Part shown: piece by piece, positions 60,228-64,000 of the stretch
Position numbering within the stretch: position 1 is the stretch's first letter
Layout of the letters: each line of letters begins with the position of its first letter
Origin: Tolypothrix sp. PCC 7712
GTDB taxonomy: Bacteria; Cyanobacteriota; Cyanobacteriia; Cyanobacteriales; Nostocaceae
Assembly (NCBI RefSeq): GCF_025860405.1
Contig: NZ_CP063785.1
Span: 3,224,001 to 3,288,000 of the forward strand
Length of the DNA: 64,000 nt
Reading direction: 5' to 3'
The notes under the pieces: model-generated
Databases searched by the model: none
Told to the model about the DNA's origin: nothing
The model's input: only the letters and a program-made list of their open reading frames with translations
Position numbers and translations under genes: made by a program

Positions 60228-60926
60228 TTAAACGATCATTCTTTCCAAGGCAGTCAAATCAGGAATACAAATAATATCTTGATCCCGTTTAATCAAGCCT
60301 TTCTTTTCTAGCCTTGTCAAGACTCGTGTCACTGTTTCTCTTGCCAACCCACTTAAACTGCTGAGTTCTCGGTGCGGTAAATTAGGAATTTCTGTGCCTG
60401 TTTGTGCTTTTTTTCCCTGTCCTTCCGCCAAAAACAGCAAAGTATCAGCCACCCGTGATTGGCTATCAGATTCCCGCAAGCGCAGTCTGCGATTGACTTG
60501 TCGCAAACGCCGCGCCATGAGTTGAGCTAATCGCATTCCTGCCATAGGCTCTGTTTGAAGTAACTTGACAAAGTCCTGCGATGGCATACTCCCAATGACA
60601 GTAGGTGTGAGGGTAATGACATCGGTAGAGCGAGGTACTTCATCTAGTGCCGCCATTTCCCCAAACAGTTCACCTTTGCCAATAATATTTAATGTTACTT
60701 CTTTGCCTTCTAAATTGTAGGTACGAATTTTGACCCAACCATCAACAATAAAGTATACTGAACCACCCCAATCATTTTCCAGTAGAATCACTTGATTGGG
60801 TGGATGAGTACGGGTCACAAAATGAGTGAGGGCTGTTTCCACAACCAATTCTGGTAGCCCTTGAAAAAAGGGAGTCGAGAGCATCCAGGGATTGGCAGGT
60901 GTTTGCAGGCTAAATCGGTCTTCCAT
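60228..60926 (-). CDS. Crp/Fnr-family transcriptional regulator
   Basis: The 232-residue protein has an N-terminal cyclic-nucleotide-binding fold (about 20-130). The phosphate-binding cassette reads GELFGEMAALDEVPRSTDVI: G87-E90 and R99-S100 are present, so cAMP binding is feasible. A dimerisation helix (AGMRLAQLMARRLRQVNRRLRLRES) and a C-terminal winged helix-turn-helix (PHRELSSLSGLARETVTRVLTRLEKKGLI; recognition helix RETVTRVLTRL) follow. It lacks the N-terminal cysteines of Fnr, so it is not an iron-sulfur sensor. Targets are unknown; it leads the DUF2232 transcript. Whether it binds the TGTGA-N6-TCAC site at 47976 is untested. Confidence 0.88.
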   Translation of the reverse strand: MEDRFSLQTPANPWMLSTPFFQGLPELVVETALTHFVTRTHPPNQVILLENDWGGSVYFIVDGWVKIRTYNLEGKEVTLNIIGKGELFGEMAALDEVPRSTDVITLTPTVIGSMPSQDFVKLLQTEPMAGMRLAQLMARRLRQVNRRLRLRESDSQSRVADTLLFLAEGQGKKAQTGTEIPNLPHRELSSLSGLARETVTRVLTRLEKKGLIKRDQDIICIPDLTALERMIV

Positions 60927-61616
60927 TACAAAATCTGAATTACATATTTATTAAATAAAGCTGTTGGATACACAACAAACGACAGTGCTATCTTTAAGCC
61001 TAAGCTATCAGAACCCAGCACTTGACAAAAATAAAACTAAACTATGTTACACAAGAAAACGACTCAAGAGTTGTTTTTTTAGTATCTAAAAACCTCAGGG
61101 AGTGTAGAAACGCCTCCTAAAGTTATTCTTTATGGGTAAACGCGATCGCTAACTCTTGACTTCCTAACCTCAGTAGACACATTAATCATACTCAAGGTAG
61201 TTAATTTTTGCTAACCTTATACTCTTAACTTAACTGTTTGGGGATTGGGGATTGGGGATTGGGGAACTCGGGGCCCCCTCTGGGGATAAGGGGTAATGGG
61301 GATTGGGGACTAGGGATTGGGGAACTCGGGGCCCCCTCTGGGGATAAGGGGTAATGGGGATTGGGAAAAGCAGAGGGCAAGGAGAAAAGAACAAATTACC
61401 AATTACCATGCCCAATGCCCAATGCCCCATGCCCAATTCCCAATTTATGCCCAAGGTCTATTGACGATAGCTTAAATTCCCATAATCTATAACATAAACA
61501 TAATTGCACTTAGAAGTGCGATCGGGATATTGGCAAAACGCCAACCCGCGTAGCTTCAATAATTGTAAATTAATTTGCTTAAAAATTGACAGAAAGTTCT
61601 ACCTAAGGTATATACA
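60927..61616. other. Intergenic region with 58-bp direct repeat
   Basis: Two copies of a 58-bp unit lie at about 61254-61365 (GGGATTGGGGAACTCGGGGC.., each with a GGGGCCCC palindrome and GGTAATGGGG). Flanking GATTGGG heptamers and, at about 61407-61440, TGCCCAA heptamers are present. One HIP1 site is near 61142. No gene is seen. Confidence 0.6.
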
Positions 61617-64000
61617 GTGACTTCTCGCGCAGATGAAATTCAAAGACTAATTGCAGATATTGACAATTTACTTGCCAGTAATGGTAAGCGCCTGTCTAAA
61701 CTCCTGTCTAGTCAGGCGCAGGAGCCAAAAGAGGTCTTAGACCGAATTCGGGATTTTCTTGTGAGACTGGGAGAAAGTGATGTTTTGACGAGTGATAGTC
61801 AAAACCAGCCCACAGAACAAAAACCGCGATCGCCTTTGTTAGCAAAATTTGTCGATCAAAATCTTCAGCAAGCTTCAAGCCAAAATCAGCTAGCTAGTGA
61901 AGAACAGAGTACAACTCTGGGACAAAACTTAAATAGTGAAATCAAAGCTTTACTTCAGCCGCTACAAGCAGAATTAGCAACTTTGTTGCAAGAGCGAGCA
62001 ACGCTAGTACAAGAAATTAGGCAATTAGAGCAAAGGCGGCTACATAGCTATTCCCTGACTCAGCAGTTAGCAACCCAAGAACAGATCATTAAAGAATTTT
62101 TAAAGGTGCTTGTTAGTCGCCTCATGCCTGCTTTAACCTCACAGTTAACACAGAGTTTAGCGAATTCTTCTGGTTCTACTGTAGCTAATAATACTAACTC
62201 TGAATCCGCCGCAGCGACACCTCAACCTTTCTTACAATCCTCTGAGCAGATAGAGCAGCTAACTAGACTAGGTCAAGAATTCGACCAACGGTTATTATCA
62301 CTTGATGGCACTTTAAATATCGTTTTTGAGGCATTACAGCGCAATATTCGCACATACCATGAATCCCTATCGCAAGCCCTGACAAGAATGCACGCCCAAG
62401 GGTTGCAAGGGGAACAAGTCATAGTGAGCTTTGTGAATAATTTGACGCAGTATTTACAAGAATTTCCCCAACAGCCAGCATCTTTATCCACACCTAGGGA
62501 ACAAGTAATTCCAGCAACCCTAGAGCCAGATGAAACTCAGGTTGAATTAGTCAATCAACCATTAGTAAATTTACCAGCCCCAGCAGCAAATACTGCACCT
62601 GCAGATGACTTGGATGCAATGCTGTTGGAACTGATTGCAGATGCGTCGTCATCTTTCGAGGCTCCTGATGCTGCAACCCCTACTACATTACCGTCAGATA
62701 GTTCTCCAGCAGATGAAGTAGATAAACTTTATGCCAGTTTGTTTGGTAAGAGAAATGAGACTCAGCCTGTTGCAGAAATAGCTCCGAACCAAGCTGTTAC
62801 TAATGAACTGTCGCCACCCGAAACTGTTTTACCATCAGAATTATCTACTGAGCCAGTGGAATCTGTAGATGTTGCTGTAGAAACGCCAAACAATCTAGAG
62901 TTAGAACAAACAGAAATTACTGTTGCAGAACTAAGCCAAGAGACTTTACCTGCAGTAGAAAATTTACCTCCACCACCCACAGATTTATTTTCCCAAGAAT
63001 GGGAAACGTTATTTTTTGACGAAACTCCAGTAACAACGCCACCAGCAGCTGCAGTGACAACCACAACCGAGGTTGCAACTAATCAAGCTAACACTGATAC
63101 AATTACATCCCTCACAGAGTTGTTAGTGGAATTAGGAGATCGCCAAGAAGCGATCGCAGTTTCTTCTCCGCCAGCAGATGTCTCAACTTCAACAACAGTA
63201 ATAACTTCTACCTCCAGAACAGAAGTTGAAACTCACGATGAGCCGCCAGAAAACTCTTCAGATAGCTACATTCCAGCTTCTCCACGAGAAAACTTGCTCT
63301 CCCTAGAAACAGCAGCTACCATGCCTGATATTTCCTTGGATGATGAGCAGTTGCAGCTATTGGATCAAGATTTGGCAAACTTTGATGGGTTGCTAAATTC
63401 TCAGTCACCACTAATCACCAGTTGGGTAAATCGCAGCAATCAAGCCCAACAGCAGCAAACGCAGGAAACTGCACCCCAGGAACCAGCAGAGAATCTGTCC
63501 CCCAATGCTTTGAATCAACAAGAAGCGCCCCAAATTACTCCCACTTCCTTCCCACAGCCAGAAGCTGAGTTAGACTTTAGCCCGATTATCGAAAAAAAAA
63601 AGGAAGAGACTTCAACTACAGCCAGTTCTTCCTTGTCTGGTGCGCCCAGCCTCAATCAGCCAGAACCTGCACCGCAAAATCCTCCAGACTCGAACTGGTA
63701 TCTAGGAATTGATTTTGGTACAACAGGTATTTCTGCCGCACTTTTGGATCGCTCTACCTATGTTGTGTATCCTATTTACTGGTCAGCAGAAAATCCAGCA
63801 GGCGGTAGTGCCTTTCAACAATCGTTTCGGTTACCAGCAGAAGTTTATTTACCTACGGCTTCTGAGCAAACAGCAACCGCATCACCACAGCCAGATGCCA
63901 AATTAAAAAGCACACTTTATTCCGCACAGTTAAAACCCTATCTACAAGTAGCCATTCCCTACAAGAGTGCTAGACAAAAATGGGAACCTGTGCTGCAATT
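61617..64000 (+). CDS. Large protein with long disordered region and actin/Hsp70-like ATPase domain (partial)
   Basis: The frame is open from GTG at 61617 (AAGG eight bases before) to the window end, at least 794 residues, and continues beyond. Residues about 1-250 are helical and include a coiled coil (LLQPLQAELATLLQERATLVQEIRQLEQRR). Residues about 300-690 are acidic, Pro/Ser/Thr/Gln-rich and probably disordered. At about 695 the sequence becomes ordered: NWYLGIDFGTTGISAALLDR is the phosphate-1 loop of the actin/Hsp70/sugar-kinase ATPase superfamily. The partner motifs lie outside the window, so activity cannot be judged. A run of ten A at about 63592-63601 falls in the coding region. No standard DnaK has such a leader. 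Confidence 0.7.
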   Translation, partial: MTSRADEIQRLIADIDNLLASNGKRLSKLLSSQAQEPKEVLDRIRDFLVRLGESDVLTSDSQNQPTEQKPRSPLLAKFVDQNLQQASSQNQLASEEQSTTLGQNLNSEIKALLQPLQAELATLLQERATLVQEIRQLEQRRLHSYSLTQQLATQEQIIKEFLKVLVSRLMPALTSQLTQSLANSSGSTVANNTNSESAAATPQPFLQSSEQIEQLTRLGQEFDQRLLSLDGTLNIVFEALQRNIRTYHESLSQALTRMHAQGLQGEQVIVSFVNNLTQYLQEFPQQPASLSTPREQVIPATLEPDETQVELVNQPLVNLPAPAANTAPADDLDAMLLELIADASSSFEAPDAATPTTLPSDSSPADEVDKLYASLFGKRNETQPVAEIAPNQAVTNELSPPETVLPSELSTEPVESVDVAVETPNNLELEQTEITVAELSQETLPAVENLPPPPTDLFSQEWETLFFDETPVTTPPAAAVTTTTEVATNQANTDTITSLTELLVELGDRQEAIAVSSPPADVSTSTTVITSTSRTEVETHDEPPENSSDSYIPASPRENLLSLETAATMPDISLDDEQLQLLDQDLANFDGLLNSQSPLITSWVNRSNQAQQQQTQETAPQEPAENLSPNALNQQEAPQITPTSFPQPEAELDFSPIIEKKKEETSTTASSSLSGAPSLNQPEPAPQNPPDSNWYLGIDFGTTGISAALLDRSTYVVYPIYWSAENPAGGSAFQQSFRLPAEVYLPTASEQTATASPQPDAKLKSTLYSAQLKPYLQVAIPYKSARQKWEPVLQ

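Noticed and set aside
60228-60926. NtcA or Fnr identity for the Crp-family protein
   Set aside because: It lacks Fnr-type N-terminal cysteines, and its recognition helix and cyclic-nucleotide cassette are not those I expect of NtcA.

Overview
The window comes from a filamentous, probably heterocyst-forming cyanobacterium of the Nostoc/Calothrix/Tolypothrix type. The evidence is the frequent GCGATCGC (HIP1) palindrome; many Nostocales-style short tandem repeats and small inverted-repeat elements; a fraC-fraD-fraE septal-junction operon, which is restricted to filamentous species; a patB/cnfR regulator beside a coxBAC terminal-oxidase operon, the arrangement I recall for the heterocyst oxidase Cox2 of Anabaena; and a psb34 photosystem II assembly gene. 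No rRNA, tRNA, CRISPR array or complete insertion sequence was recognised.

Layout. 0.4-10.9 kb: small conserved genes (DUF6391, a glycosyltransferase, an ABA4-like membrane protein, two exported proteins, a LURP-one-like protein), a truncated methyltransferase remnant, two peptidoglycan hydrolases without signal peptides, and an SGNH hydrolase whose stop codon lies at the edge of a MITE-like element. 11-17.3 kb: a magnesium-chelatase H-type subunit and two convergent GT4 glycosyltransferases, all three carrying in-frame repeat insertions. 17.4-19.7 kb: a membrane protein/lipoprotein/FHA operon. 20.6-23.2 kb: a GT28-like protein and FtsW. 23.2-24.5 kb: dense non-coding arrays (HIP1-bearing units, three inverted-repeat modules, sixteen 21-bp units). 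24.5-32.8 kb: a 1,880-residue STAND NTPase with 15 nearly identical WD40 repeats, a separate P-loop ATPase and a Uma2 nuclease, all on the minus strand; this is one of two candidate conflict/defence loci. 33.4-36.2 kb: DUF202, a lipoprotein, Psb34 and a pentapeptide protein.

36.2-38.7 kb: fraC-fraD-fraE. 39-45.1 kb: a tandem CobO fusion, an exported protein, a 36-residue membrane peptide, a KGG stress protein, an alanine-glyoxylate aminotransferase, a DUF938 methyltransferase and DUF1499. 45.2-51.9 kb: patB divergent from the four-gene cox2 operon across a 1.4-kb regulatory gap that holds a CRP-type palindrome. 52.2-55.5 kb: an XRE regulator followed by a RelE-like/UvrD-helicase/repeat fusion, the second candidate conflict locus. 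55.7-64 kb: a solute-binding lipoprotein, a coiled-coil protein, CobT, DUF2232, a Crp-family regulator, and the start of a large protein in which a long disordered region precedes an actin/Hsp70-like ATPase domain cut by the window edge.

Functional themes are multicellularity and nitrogen-fixation physiology (FraCDE, PatB, Cox2), cell-wall work (FtsW, amidase, M15-like peptidase, glycosyltransferases) and tetrapyrrole/cobalamin chemistry (H subunit, CobO, CobT). Repeat invasion is heavy, including at least five in-frame insertions in coding genes. All family assignments are from reading the sequence; none was checked by database search.
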